DNA of 47,885 bases. It comes from an uncultured Clostridia bacterium (GTDB taxonomy: Bacteria > Bacillota > Clostridia > Christensenellales > Borkfalkiaceae). The DNA is taken from assembly GCA_947588985.1 (NCBI GenBank), contig CANQBG010000009.1, positions 1-47,885 of the forward strand, given 5' to 3'. Position 1 is the first letter of the stretch. Every line of letters begins with the position of its first letter. Position numbers and translations under genes: made by a program. Below, piece after piece: positions 7,401 through 16,084 of the stretch. Under the pieces are notes generated by a model, which was not told the origin of the DNA, made no database searches, and saw only the letters and a list, made by a program, of their open reading frames with translations.

Positions 7401-8435
7401 CTCGCAAAGGAGGGAGAGCGCGTCACCCTGCGCCTTGAGGGGGACTTGCCCGCGGGCACCTATCTCGGGGCGTTTTACGCGACGACTTCGGCGGGCGAGC
7501 GCTTGGAACTCGCGGAGGACGCGAGTTTCCTCATGCCGCACGGGGCCGTCAGCGTGGGCGCGGTGCTCTCCTATTATGAATACACCGTCGTCTTTAAGGC
7601 GGACGGGAAGGTGCTCATGCGCCTCACCGGTCTCCACTACGGCGACGACATCGCCTCCCGCGCGCCCGAGCCCAAGAAGGCGACGGACGGCGAATACCGC
7701 TACCTCTTCGCGGGCTGGGATACCCCGCTCGCGCCCGTCACGGGGGACGCCGAATACAACGCCGTCTTTACGCAGGAGGCCTTCACGGCGGAGATCCCCG
7801 AGTCCTCCTTAAACGACGTGATCCGCTTTGCCAAAGTGGCGCTTCCCGTGGGCGGAGGCCTCCTCGTGCTTCTGATTGTGTGGATCGTGGTGCACCATGT
7901 CCGCAAAAAGCGCAGGAAGGCGGAAAACGAGCCGCCCATGTCCGGAGGGAAGGCTTCCGCGCCGCAGAGGAACCGGCAGCCGCAGAGGCGGGGCGACGAG
8001 CTTCCCGCATGGCTACGCGAGCCCGCGCCGCCCGCAAATCCCGAAAATCCCGCGCCGCCTACCGTCATCGTCGCGCCTGTGCGCCCGATCCGGCTCTCGG
8101 AGGAGCGGCTTCCCGTCCGCGGGGCGATGCCGGAGGCCATTCGCGCCCGCACGCAGAGTCAAAACGAGGCATCCATGCCCGAAACACCCCCTGCGGAGAC
8201 GCCCTTCCCGCCCGCAGATTTCACCGCGGAGCCCACGGCGGTGCGCCCGATGTATGGCTACGACGCCTCGCGCGCCCCTGCGCAATCGGAGGCCGAGCCC
8301 GCGGCGGAGGTCCGCGCTTCCTTCTCGCCGCTCGAAGGTTCCTCCGCGCCCGCCGAGCCCGCGAAGGAGCCCGTCGCCGTGGATTTCGATGATATCCTGC
8401 GCGAATTCGGCAAGCTCGATTCCGAGGACGATTGA
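4431..8435 (+). CDS. Giant membrane-anchored surface protein with coiled coil and Flg_new repeats
   Basis: A 1334-residue type I membrane protein. In order it shows a signal peptide (residues 1 to about 28, ending AAASA); an N-terminal region of unknown fold; a long Ala/Tyr/Glu-rich helical stretch at about 175-290 with repeats such as AVAAYEAYRQ and LAAYEAYDDA; a further helical region; and a proline-rich spacer at about 490-560. Then come several Listeria-Bacteroides (Flg_new/InlB B-type) repeats at about 590-820 and 1045-1110, recognisable by patterns like YRFTGWEGKDGFYPAGT and YLFAGWDTPLAPVTGDAEYN. One membrane helix lies at about 1136-1158 (LPVGGGLLVLLIVWIVVHHV), followed by a basic stop-transfer and a cytosolic tail of about 170 residues rich in Pro, Ala and Glu. 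There is no LPXTG sorting motif. Adhesion or envelope sensing is plausible but unproven. A second giant protein of the same plan follows. Confidence 0.8.
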   Translation: MKKLVWAASALLCAMICIRPSLTAAASAGDRYDYSRAGDAGAVKVTAADVLARYLESPLDAIEQEFLSHGDFFLTYSAGISSSYVTANFDGARHLTLEAAPYSYEAVNGRTVVWRPVSAEGGGSVQGEKLFYERTDVSPEDGDTVRVTYAAEVEIEAEALNSMLNAAYIAGMGASEKLEEEDARYQAAHKEYLEKKAEFDAYPEKLRQYEEAVAAYEAYRQSYSVWERKKADYDDYLVDRARYLEELAAYEAYDDAAARAEYDRAVAAYEQYLVAKEDYARKRAAYEAATASEEAQTVLYQLSLLAYIDKPVTDMERTIGAAIMGDTVTQVLSNTEALVTAGAERSAVNRAKAATVALRDLIEEYHACKTDAARYVYYIGCHEQLRKNFNDLLRTLDYFYRNHFVRSYAAEKGKTRQYEILLAQLYYLCLALDDSRIGNYYALYQSGKSEAAYYDASWRFGSANHSPADVLGPDERLEDRGKAAPLEDGYPAIPEPPVEPEEVPPTGPIPTPPRKPQPPEPVSDPGQAPAAVSQPGDPPKTVEEPTMPEPYLPTAEERALAEAYREQRLVERPAATASYLYPLTTAVEKYFRNPKIFTVYFYASADAAQPSHVVEEVELGEAVGYPYEIVVPEVRGYRCVFDGWVDEDGAFVDLAALRTERSDLRLYPHFAKTPIAYSVTWVIGNKREAATCDYDSVPVYGGETPQKKPSGARLYRFTGWEGKDGFYPAGTPLPVMTDRAVEYRAKFEESYVVTWSVEGQSPVSVAVWEGETPAYPGTPSRPADAFYSYAFTGWSPAVTAAHADAVYKATFAAREHVHAEGRKISVKNEGGMYEADCSGAYLNELGISSILSLASEAGCGLRIRFPNGVLTFSASAVYEADLAGVEKIVLTPVRVGDQSYLVDFTAQIRSRAASDWTAEYVLYGQFDRESTVLISRDAAGNESPVRFAISEEGDAITFNIRAGYRYEIAPQFDVVPVSVAEGLRVVPDKTLAKEGERVTLRLEGDLPAGTYLGAFYATTSAGERLELAEDASFLMPHGAVSVGAVLSYYEYTVVFKADGKVLMRLTGLHYGDDIASRAPEPKKATDGEYRYLFAGWDTPLAPVTGDAEYNAVFTQEAFTAEIPESSLNDVIRFAKVALPVGGGLLVLLIVWIVVHHVRKKRRKAENEPPMSGGKASAPQRNRQPQRRGDELPAWLREPAPPANPENPAPPTVIVAPVRPIRLSEERLPVRGAMPEAIRARTQSQNEASMPETPPAETPFPPADFTAEPTAVRPMYGYDASRAPAQSEAEPAAEVRASFSPLEGSSAPAEPAKEPVAVDFDDILREFGKLDSEDD

Positions 8436-8527
8436 AATTCGTTCGAATAAATCGAGCAAAAATCGGTTTTTGGGAAAAAAAAGGTATCCGAGGGCGCAAT
8501 TTTTGTCGAAATTCTCGCGGCAATATA

Positions 8528-8556
8528 TTGACAAGCGGCAAAAGTTGCCGTATAAT
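8528..8556 (+). promoter_or_regulatory. SigA promoter of the second giant surface protein
   Basis: Consensus TTGACA (8528-8533) and TATAAT (8551-8556) with a 17-base spacer. The predicted leader to the ATG at 8680 is about 117 bases, long for this window, and can form small hairpins (CCTC/GAGG around 8587-8600, and CATATGCG against CGCGCATAT). I recognise no riboswitch class. Confidence 0.8.
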
Positions 8557-8679
8557 AGAGCATGAGCAAATATCGTGAAACGTGCGTACCTCGGAAACGA
8601 GGGGGGCATATGCGGATAAACGCGCATATCTTCGCCGTTTTTCGCGTATTTGATACTAAACTTTGCAGGGAGATTGATT

Positions 8680-11600
8680 ATGAAACAGCTTTCCAAAAAG
8701 CTGACGCTCGTCGTCCTCATGCTTCTCTCCGCCATCTTCATGTTCTGCGGCGCAGCGTCGCTCGGAACGATGGCGGTGAATGCGGACGATTCTGCGAACA
8801 GCGCGCCCCCCACGTATACGGCGGGCAGTGAGACGGACGATTGGTATTCCCTCTCGTATTCCCGGGATCACTTCACGCTGCTCCTCGACGGCAACTATCG
8901 CAGCTATCTCGATAGCGGCGTGGCCGACGTGAAGGAGTTCGGCGGCACCCTTGTGAGCGCGCTCCGCGAAATCATTATCGGGAGCATTTTAGACGTGCAG
9001 AAGAATTCTTCCGGAACGTCGAATGTCTCCCGCATCGTCGCGCTTGCGGACGAGGGCGGATACAACCCGCCCGAACAGCTCGATAAGAACTTCTGGGAGA
9101 ACTCCCAGCAGCTCAAAGACTTCCGCGACTACGTCTTGGATCGGCTCAGCCAGCCCGACGAAATGCAGAAGTATCTCGACGGCGAATACGATTTCCTCCT
9201 CGAGTATGCGGTCGGTTCCTATGTCGAAAGCCAGGGAGGCACCTTGAGCGACGCGCAAAAGGAAAAGGTCGAGACCGAGATTGGCGAAGTTCTCACGGAA
9301 GCCAAGGGGCACGTCGATAGCTACTTCGACGAGCAGCTCAAAAGAGACGACCTTACGACGGACGAAAAGGCCGCCCTCACAGAGCGTAAGAATCAGCTCA
9401 ACGCGCAGTACGCCGAGAGCGTCGAGAGCACCGAGCAGGGAGGCGGCTCCAAGCTCAGCCAGATCGTGGATAAAGCGGTCGAGGCCGGCGGCGTTCCGCA
9501 GATCACGCTCAAAGACATCGTCACCAAGTTCGAGGGCATCTATGTGGACGGCAAGCCGCTCTTCACGCGGACGGCCGTAGAGGGCTACGAGGGCGGCATC
9601 AATCTTTCCGCGCTCCGCTATCTCGCCACCAAGATCCCGCGCCCGAGCGAGATCGCGCAGTTCACGGCGGAGGACTTCCGCACCTTCTTCGCGCTGAAGG
9701 AAGTCAAGATCGAGACGACCTACGGCACCATCGACTTTGCGCTGACCCTCGGCTTCAAGGGTGAGACCAAGGCGATCCGCACGGCGGCGGAGTATCTTGC
9801 CCGCTACATCACCGTGGGCGTAGACGGCAATGCCGTGAGCGTACAGCTCCTCGCCCCCGAGGCCGTGACGAAGGCCCTCCGCAAGACGGTGGAATCCACC
9901 CATTTCACCGACGCGCAGAAGAACCTCGTGTTCTCCGTGTTCGGAAAGACGGCGGACGAGATCTATGATAAGGCCACGAGCTACACCGTGGAAGATCTCC
10001 TCGCCTTCTTCAAGGGCGTGGACTATAAGTATTGGTTCTCCAACCTCACCAATGCGCAGTTCGTGCAGGGCTTCTTCGGCGGCTATCTCACCGACGTGCT
10101 CGGCCACCCGCTCACGCAGACCAATATCGATAACCTCATCGACCGCCTCCACAACTTCTTCGCGCCCAAGCTCGATAAGCTGGCCACGATGACGGTGGAG
10201 GAAGTGGAGACGTGGCTCAAAGACAACGTCCCCGGCATGAACCGCGTCAACGTCCCCGCAAAGGTGGAGGCTGCCGCGCAGAAACTCCTCAATCTCGCGA
10301 AGAAGGTCAATTGGTCGAATTACGACGCCAAGACCATCCACGAGCTCCTTGCGGACGAGGACTACGACCTCAACTCCAAGATCTACGGCTATCTCGAGCG
10401 CCTCGAAAACTTCGACGGCCTCTATGAAACCTTCCTTACCTATATAGAGAAGGTCTATAAGTACATCCCTGAATCCCTCAAAGACGGCAAGATTGTCAAC
10501 CTCTACGACGGCACCAAGTTTGCCTATGAAGGGGAATACACCGTCGATGCCAACCGCATCCTCGCGAAGCTGACATCCATGGCCGAAAACCGCGGCTACG
10601 AGCAGATCACCGATCTCCTCGGCTATGTCAAGACGCTCCTTGCCGAGAAGCGCACCGAGTACACGGTGGACCTCTCCCTCGAGCTCACCGTTCCTCATCT
10701 CTATAAGATCAGCTACGAAGTCGGCGGCGAGACCGTGCGCGAAGGCTTCCTTCCCGCAGGCGTCAGCGGCAAGACGGTAGCGACCCTCTCCAACCTTCCC
10801 GCGATCGAGGGCTACGAAGTCCTCGGCTGGATGGAGAAGGGCACGCTATACGCCGATGAGACGAGTTTCCTCGCTACCATGCCCGAGGACAACGTCACGC
10901 TCGTGCCCGTCACGGCGTTCACCCTCACCGAGACGGTGGACGGCGCAGAGAAGAATACCGTCAACGAGACCTATACCGCGGCGGAGGAATATGTCCTCGG
11001 CGTCACGGTGGACGGCGTGAGCTACGCCGAAGGCAAGTATACATACGCGTGGTATAAAAATGGTAAAGAGTTCTCCGACTTGGAGACCCTCACCCTCAAG
11101 AATGTTGCCGACAGCGGCGTATATTACGTCGTCGTCACGGATCCCGCCACGGGCTACACCGTCACCTTCAAAGAATTCAAGGTGACGATCGAAAAGCAGA
11201 CCGTCTCCGTCGAGCTCGAATGGACGATCGACGGGAAACCGTATAGCGGGGAACCCTTCATCTATAATGAAAAGCAGCACGAGGTCGCCGTCGAGATTAC
11301 GAAGATCAACGCCATCGATGATTTGACGAATGCGATCTTCAAGAGCACCGCTCTCACAGAGCAGGACTACGACCGTAAGAGCGTGGGCTTCTATACGGAG
11401 ACGCTTTCCCTCGAACTTACCGATGAGTACGTGCTCAACTACGAGCTCAACGCAGATTGCGCCGAGAACATCTTCGAGTGGGCCATCATGCAGCTCCTCA
11501 TCACCGAGTTCGACGCCAAACTTGCGCCCGTCACTGATGGCGGTGTTACCGATCCCGACACCGATATCTTGACCTATATCTATACGGGCAAAGAGATCAA

Positions 11601-14511
11601 GGTGAAATGGGATATCACAGTTAAGACCAACGACCCTGAAGCCGGTTGGACGTTTAGCGATTTCTTCAATGAGCCGGACGAGATTGTGCAACAGTATGTT
11701 GGTACCTATCCTGAAATGTTTGTGATGACGCTCCTCCAGATTCTTAGCCCCGAGAGCGAGGGCGGACTCTTCAAGGGTGAACGTTGGCAAAATAATTTCT
11801 GGGTGGATGAGGACGCATTGGATGTAGCCTCTGAAATCGTTGGGCTATGGAAGATCGATCCCATGGAGCTCGAGGTTAAGTTCGATTGGACGTATTCGCA
11901 CAAGGGTGACACCAACCCGCTTGATGAGGCAGAACTCTCCTATGACGGCGAGGCGTACACCGTTTCCGCCACTGCGAAGTTCACGACGGAGGGTTTCACC
12001 GGAAGTGTAAGCGATATCCTCGAAGCCGTGACGTATGACGAGAATAGCGTTTGCACCGCAACCAATGCGGGCACATATAAAGCGACAGCGCTTCTTCCCA
12101 AAGTGCAGGATACCAACTACACGGTCAAGCTCGCGGAAACGCCCAATAATGAATACAAATGGGAAATCGGCCGCGCCACGATCGATGCTCCCACCAATAC
12201 TTGGGAGGGCGAGTTCACCTTCACCGAAGGGGACGACAAAGTGCACGCCGTAGAGGGCTACACGGGTGCCAATCTCGATTATTTCGCGGTCAGCTACGCT
12301 TATTATGATCAAAGCGCCGATCCCAACCACGAGAAGCCTCTTGTAAAAGACGCACTTGCAAAGGCCGGTTCCTATAAGGTCGTTGCCACCGTCACTTTGA
12401 AAGAGGGCCTCACGGCTACCAACTACAATATCGGCAATACGCCGGCAGAGCAGTATATGGAGTTAGAGGTTGTGTTCGAGAAGGACATCACCGTCGAAGC
12501 TGCGCAGGTCGTGCCCGAAAAGAAGGTCGATCTTACGGGCGTTACGATCGCTTTCGGATCCGCGCTCGTCACCTACGACGGCCAGCCGCACGCAGCGACC
12601 CTCTCGGGCACCGACGCTCTTTCCGATGATGTGAAGGCGCTCCTCGAAATCAGCTATTCGGGCAGCAAGCTCGGCACCGACGCCGCGCCCATCCATGCGG
12701 GCAGCTACCAGGCAAGCCTCAACCTTCAGAAGCTCACGGATGCGGGATATCAGGTAGAGAACGCGCCCACTCCGGCAACGCTCACCATCGCGAAGGCCGC
12801 CGTGACCGTGACCATCACCGTCACCGTCAACGATCAGCCTCTCGGCACCGATCCGCTTCCCTTCGGCACCTACACGCTCGCCGTGGCAGTCGTCGTCAAA
12901 GTCGGGGATACGGCCCTCACGAAGGATACCGATTACACCGTAACGACGGAAGGTCTCACGGGCAACGCCGCAGGCAACTACACGGCCAAAGTCACCGTCA
13001 CCCTCGTGAATGCCGACGACTACACCTTCCAAGAGGATCTCGACGGCTATGTGAACGGCGCCAAGGTGGAGAAGTCCTATCCGTGGACGATCGAAGCGCA
13101 GCAGGTGACGCCTCCCGGCCCCGGCGACGAAGATAACTACGAAACCGGCCACAAGTTCACGGGCGACGATGGCAACGTCGAAGTCACGTTGAAGTCCGGG
13201 ACCCTTCCCAAGGACCGCGACCTCTCCGTCGGAAAGCAGGATATCTCCGAATACAACGACAAGATCCAGGAGCTCTTCAAGGATCGCAACCTCAAGGCCA
13301 AGATCGGCGTCGCTTACGATATCCACTTCTTCGATAAGGACGGCAACGAGGTCAAAGCGGATGGGTGCGTGTTCACCGTTCGCATCCGGATCCCCTCCGA
13401 GCTCATGAACTATGCCGACGACATGCTCGCCGTTATCCACATCACCGATGATGGCACAGTCGAACTCGTCCCGGGTGCGACCCGCACCGGCGACAACAAG
13501 GAATGGATGGAATTCGAAGCCAACGACTTCTCTATCTATGCCGTCGTCGCCCTCGATAAGATCTCCACGTCGCCGTTCACCGCCGACCTTTGGATGCTCA
13601 TCGCGCTCTCTCTCGTCGCGCTGCTCCTCCTCATCGCGCTCATCGTCCTCATCGTCTTTGCCGCCAAGGTGAAGAAGCCCGAAGAGACGCCCGGGGAAGA
13701 GACTCCCGCCGAAGAGCTCACGGAGGACGAATCCTCCGAAGAGGATCTGCTCGAAGAAGAGACCTCGGAAGAGACCGAAGAGACCTCCTATGAGACCGCG
13801 GAAGGGACGGAGGAAGAGACGCCCGTCGTCTACCACGAACCCGCTTCGGAAGAGCCCGCAGAGGAGACGTACGCCGGCGAGCCCGTACCCATGCCCGGGA
13901 TCGTCGTGGAGGCAGAGCCTCTGGTACTCGAACCCATCGCGGAAGAGAAGATGACCGTCTACGACAGGAGCTTCAGCGCCCGCTTGGCGCAGGCCGAGGA
14001 GCCCGCGAAGTCGCTCTACAACGAACTCAAGAACTACTTGCTCTCCTACAAGTTCGTGCGCTCGCGCATCAGCTGGGGCTACGATTCCTTCACGAAGGGC
14101 CGCAACAAGATCTGCAAGTTGCAGTTCAAGGGCAAGTCGCTCTTCATGTACATCTCGCTCGACCCGAACACGCTCGATCTCAAGTATCACCACAAGGATG
14201 TCTCCGATATCGCAAGGTATGCCGACGTCCCGACGAAGCTCAAGGTGAGAAGCCGCCGCGCGCTCAAGTACGCGAAGGAAATGATCGACATGCTCATGCA
14301 GCAGCTCGATATCGAGCAGGGCGAGATCGAAAACAACAACTACACGCTGTCCTATAAGAGCACGGAAGAGCTCCTCAAGGCCGGTGAGATCAGAGTAAAA
14401 GAGATCACGGCGCCCGATTTCTGGAATATGGACGCAAACGACGTGGTGGAAAACTCCGAACTTCCCACCGACATCGAGCTTCCCGATCTGGACATGGATG
14501 ACGATGAATAA
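8680..14511 (+). CDS. Giant MBG-repeat surface protein with a conserved cytosolic C-terminal domain
   Basis: A 1943-residue membrane protein and the largest gene here. It begins with a signal peptide (KKLTLVVLMLLSAIFMFC, cleavage near residue 35). A mostly helical region reaches about 660. A Flg_new-like repeat at about 680-750 contains IEGYEVLGWMEKGTLY. An Ig-like segment and several MBG-type repeats follow (for example VTYDGQPHAATLSG and HAGSYQASLNLQ), then a juxtamembrane beta domain at about 1490-1630. A membrane helix lies at about 1635-1660 (LIALSLVALLLLIALIVLIV), then a Glu/Thr-rich linker. The last roughly 180 residues are a cytosolic domain (SLYNELKNYLLSYKFVRSRI, GYDSFTKGRNKICKL, KYAKEMIDMLMQQ). 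I recall this domain from other large Clostridia proteins, but I know no function for it. The start at 8680 follows AGGGAG and begins the signal peptide. Confidence 0.82.
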   Translation: MKQLSKKLTLVVLMLLSAIFMFCGAASLGTMAVNADDSANSAPPTYTAGSETDDWYSLSYSRDHFTLLLDGNYRSYLDSGVADVKEFGGTLVSALREIIIGSILDVQKNSSGTSNVSRIVALADEGGYNPPEQLDKNFWENSQQLKDFRDYVLDRLSQPDEMQKYLDGEYDFLLEYAVGSYVESQGGTLSDAQKEKVETEIGEVLTEAKGHVDSYFDEQLKRDDLTTDEKAALTERKNQLNAQYAESVESTEQGGGSKLSQIVDKAVEAGGVPQITLKDIVTKFEGIYVDGKPLFTRTAVEGYEGGINLSALRYLATKIPRPSEIAQFTAEDFRTFFALKEVKIETTYGTIDFALTLGFKGETKAIRTAAEYLARYITVGVDGNAVSVQLLAPEAVTKALRKTVESTHFTDAQKNLVFSVFGKTADEIYDKATSYTVEDLLAFFKGVDYKYWFSNLTNAQFVQGFFGGYLTDVLGHPLTQTNIDNLIDRLHNFFAPKLDKLATMTVEEVETWLKDNVPGMNRVNVPAKVEAAAQKLLNLAKKVNWSNYDAKTIHELLADEDYDLNSKIYGYLERLENFDGLYETFLTYIEKVYKYIPESLKDGKIVNLYDGTKFAYEGEYTVDANRILAKLTSMAENRGYEQITDLLGYVKTLLAEKRTEYTVDLSLELTVPHLYKISYEVGGETVREGFLPAGVSGKTVATLSNLPAIEGYEVLGWMEKGTLYADETSFLATMPEDNVTLVPVTAFTLTETVDGAEKNTVNETYTAAEEYVLGVTVDGVSYAEGKYTYAWYKNGKEFSDLETLTLKNVADSGVYYVVVTDPATGYTVTFKEFKVTIEKQTVSVELEWTIDGKPYSGEPFIYNEKQHEVAVEITKINAIDDLTNAIFKSTALTEQDYDRKSVGFYTETLSLELTDEYVLNYELNADCAENIFEWAIMQLLITEFDAKLAPVTDGGVTDPDTDILTYIYTGKEIKVKWDITVKTNDPEAGWTFSDFFNEPDEIVQQYVGTYPEMFVMTLLQILSPESEGGLFKGERWQNNFWVDEDALDVASEIVGLWKIDPMELEVKFDWTYSHKGDTNPLDEAELSYDGEAYTVSATAKFTTEGFTGSVSDILEAVTYDENSVCTATNAGTYKATALLPKVQDTNYTVKLAETPNNEYKWEIGRATIDAPTNTWEGEFTFTEGDDKVHAVEGYTGANLDYFAVSYAYYDQSADPNHEKPLVKDALAKAGSYKVVATVTLKEGLTATNYNIGNTPAEQYMELEVVFEKDITVEAAQVVPEKKVDLTGVTIAFGSALVTYDGQPHAATLSGTDALSDDVKALLEISYSGSKLGTDAAPIHAGSYQASLNLQKLTDAGYQVENAPTPATLTIAKAAVTVTITVTVNDQPLGTDPLPFGTYTLAVAVVVKVGDTALTKDTDYTVTTEGLTGNAAGNYTAKVTVTLVNADDYTFQEDLDGYVNGAKVEKSYPWTIEAQQVTPPGPGDEDNYETGHKFTGDDGNVEVTLKSGTLPKDRDLSVGKQDISEYNDKIQELFKDRNLKAKIGVAYDIHFFDKDGNEVKADGCVFTVRIRIPSELMNYADDMLAVIHITDDGTVELVPGATRTGDNKEWMEFEANDFSIYAVVALDKISTSPFTADLWMLIALSLVALLLLIALIVLIVFAAKVKKPEETPGEETPAEELTEDESSEEDLLEEETSEETEETSYETAEGTEEETPVVYHEPASEEPAEETYAGEPVPMPGIVVEAEPLVLEPIAEEKMTVYDRSFSARLAQAEEPAKSLYNELKNYLLSYKFVRSRISWGYDSFTKGRNKICKLQFKGKSLFMYISLDPNTLDLKYHHKDVSDIARYADVPTKLKVRSRRALKYAKEMIDMLMQQLDIEQGEIENNNYTLSYKSTEELLKAGEIRVKEITAPDFWNMDANDVVENSELPTDIELPDLDMDDDE

Positions 14512-14524
14512 TCGTTGAAGGCAG

Positions 14525-14552
14525 AAGGTCCGCCCTGCGGGGCGGACCTTTT
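14525..14552 (+). terminator. Rho-independent terminator
   Basis: An 11-base-pair stem (AAGGTCCGCCC, loop TGCG, GGGCGGACCTT; 14525-14550) followed by TT. It ends the giant surface protein gene. Confidence 0.85.
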
Positions 14553-14573
14553 CTCAAAATTCGGAGGTCAATT

Positions 14574-15191
14574 ATGAAAGTATTGCTCATCAACGGCAGC
14601 CCGCACGAAAAGGGCTGCACCTACACTGCCCTTGCGGAGGTAGCCTCCGCGCTCGGGGCCTGCGGCGTGGAGACCGAGACGCTCTGGATCGGCAAGAAGC
14701 CCGTCCCCGGCTGTATCGCCTGCAGAAACTGCAAGCGGACGGGCAAGTGCGTCTATGAGGACGAGGTCAACGCGTGCCTCGCCCGGCTCAACGAGTTCGA
14801 CGGTATGGTGGTGGGCTCGCCCGTCTACTACGCCGGTCCCTCCGGCCAGCTCACCGCCTTTTTAGACCGTCTCTTCTATGCGGGGACGGGCTTTGCGGGG
14901 AAGCTCGGCGCGGCCGTCGTGAGTTGCAGAAGGGGAGGCGCGGCGACGGCGTTCGACCGCCTCAATAAGTACTTCACCATGTACAGCATGCCCATCGTCT
15001 CCTCGCAGTATTGGAACATGGTCCACGGCAACACGCCCGATGAGGTCAAAAAGGACCTCGAGGGCATGCAGACGATGCGCACGCTCGGAAACAACATGGC
15101 GTGGCTTTTGAAGTGCATCGAAGCGGGCAAGAAGGAGGGCATTCTCTTCCCCGCACCGGAGCCCGCCGTGCGCACCAATTTCATCCGCTGA
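14574..15191 (+). CDS. Flavodoxin-fold NAD(P)H-dependent FMN oxidoreductase
   Basis: A 205-residue protein of the NADPH-dependent FMN reductase/iron-sulfur flavoprotein-like family. The FMN-phosphate loop is INGSPHEKGCTYTAL at about residues 6-20, and the second FMN-binding loop is GSPVYYAGPSGQL near residue 83. A cysteine group, CIACRNCKRTGKC (about residues 46-58), matches the variable cysteine region that in some relatives holds an iron-sulfur cluster. This would transfer electrons from NAD(P)H to quinones, nitro compounds or other acceptors in the cytoplasm. GGAGG precedes the start, and the gene lies behind a terminator, so it has its own promoter or is read weakly through. The substrate is unknown. 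Confidence 0.85.
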   Translation: MKVLLINGSPHEKGCTYTALAEVASALGACGVETETLWIGKKPVPGCIACRNCKRTGKCVYEDEVNACLARLNEFDGMVVGSPVYYAGPSGQLTAFLDRLFYAGTGFAGKLGAAVVSCRRGGAATAFDRLNKYFTMYSMPIVSSQYWNMVHGNTPDEVKKDLEGMQTMRTLGNNMAWLLKCIEAGKKEGILFPAPEPAVRTNFIR

Positions 15192-15215
15192 GGGGAGCCA
15201 ATTTATAAAAAACAC

Positions 15216-15244
15216 TTTACACGGCCCCGATTTTGTTATATAAT
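15216..15244 (+). promoter_or_regulatory. SigA-type promoter of the two membrane protein genes
   Basis: TTTACA (15216-15221) and TATAAT (15239-15244) with a 17-base spacer, followed by a short leader with a GAGGAAAG ribosome site before the ATG at 15262. Confidence 0.75.
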
Positions 15245-15261
15245 AAAGGGCGAGGAAAGCT

Positions 15262-16083
15262 ATGCGTAAAGTTTTGGATAGTTGGAAGTACATCGTCAAA
15301 AATATCTGCTTTTTGCTGCCGTTCTCCGTTGTCCCGGCCATCTTTTTGGCGCTTTCGCTCGACTATACGGAGATCGGCACCCTCATGCGCGGATTTTTCA
15401 CGGGCAATGCGCGGCTCCCGTTCCTCGGGTATTTCCGCACGCTCAGCCTCGTGCGCATCGATTCCCCGCTCGGGGGAATTTTCAGCGCGCTCGCCGTCGT
15501 CGCGCTCGTGATCTTTTCCGCGCTACTTCTCTCCTTCGTGGAAAAACACATGCGCATCGGCAAGCGCACGCTCTCCGGCCTTTGGCGGCGTTTCGTCAAT
15601 TCCCTCGCCACCGTGACCGTCGTCGCCCTCGTCTATGTGATCCTGTATGAGCTCTGGGCGCTGCTCTTTTCCGCCCTCCTCTTTTGGCTCTCGACCATTC
15701 CCATCACGGCGGTTTTCTACCTCCTCTTCATCGTGGCCTTCCTCTTCTTTACGTACGCGCTCCTCTTCCTCGTCACGGTGTTCTATCTTTGGCTCCCGTG
15801 CAGACAGATGACGGGATTCGGCTTCTACGACGCCTTCCTCTATTCCTATCGGCTCATGGTGGGCATCCGCTGGAACCTCATCCTCTCCTATCTCGTCTCC
15901 TTCGTCGCGGCCCTGCTCGTGTTCGGCGTCTCCGCGCTCCTTCCGGAGGCGGTATTCCGCTGTATCGCCGTCGTCGTCTTTGCCCTGCTCTTTCTGAGCT
16001 TCTGCGTGCGCATGGAGACGGCCTACTTCGAGACGGACAAACTCGACCGGGAGGACCTCCTCCACAGTTATAAGGAGTATTGA
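15262..16083 (+). CDS. Polytopic membrane protein of unknown function
   Basis: A 273-residue protein with about six strongly hydrophobic segments, a basic N-terminus (MRKVLDSWKYIVKN) and a charged C-terminal tail (ETDKLDREDLLHSYKEY). No family motif or catalytic signature is visible. It is the first of two genes: the next membrane protein starts one base after its stop. The two have similar size and hydrophobic layout and may be distant paralogues or partners in one complex. A role in envelope biology is only a guess. Confidence 0.7.
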   Translation: MRKVLDSWKYIVKNICFLLPFSVVPAIFLALSLDYTEIGTLMRGFFTGNARLPFLGYFRTLSLVRIDSPLGGIFSALAVVALVIFSALLLSFVEKHMRIGKRTLSGLWRRFVNSLATVTVVALVYVILYELWALLFSALLFWLSTIPITAVFYLLFIVAFLFFTYALLFLVTVFYLWLPCRQMTGFGFYDAFLYSYRLMVGIRWNLILSYLVSFVAALLVFGVSALLPEAVFRCIAVVVFALLFLSFCVRMETAYFETDKLDREDLLHSYKEY

Positions 16084-16084
16084 T

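Noticed and set aside
8562-8831. An 89-codon open frame beginning five bases after the -10 box at 8551-8556
   Set aside because: It overlaps the signal peptide of the giant surface protein in another frame, has no ribosome site and no protein-like composition. The true start at 8680 has AGGGAG and a clear signal peptide.
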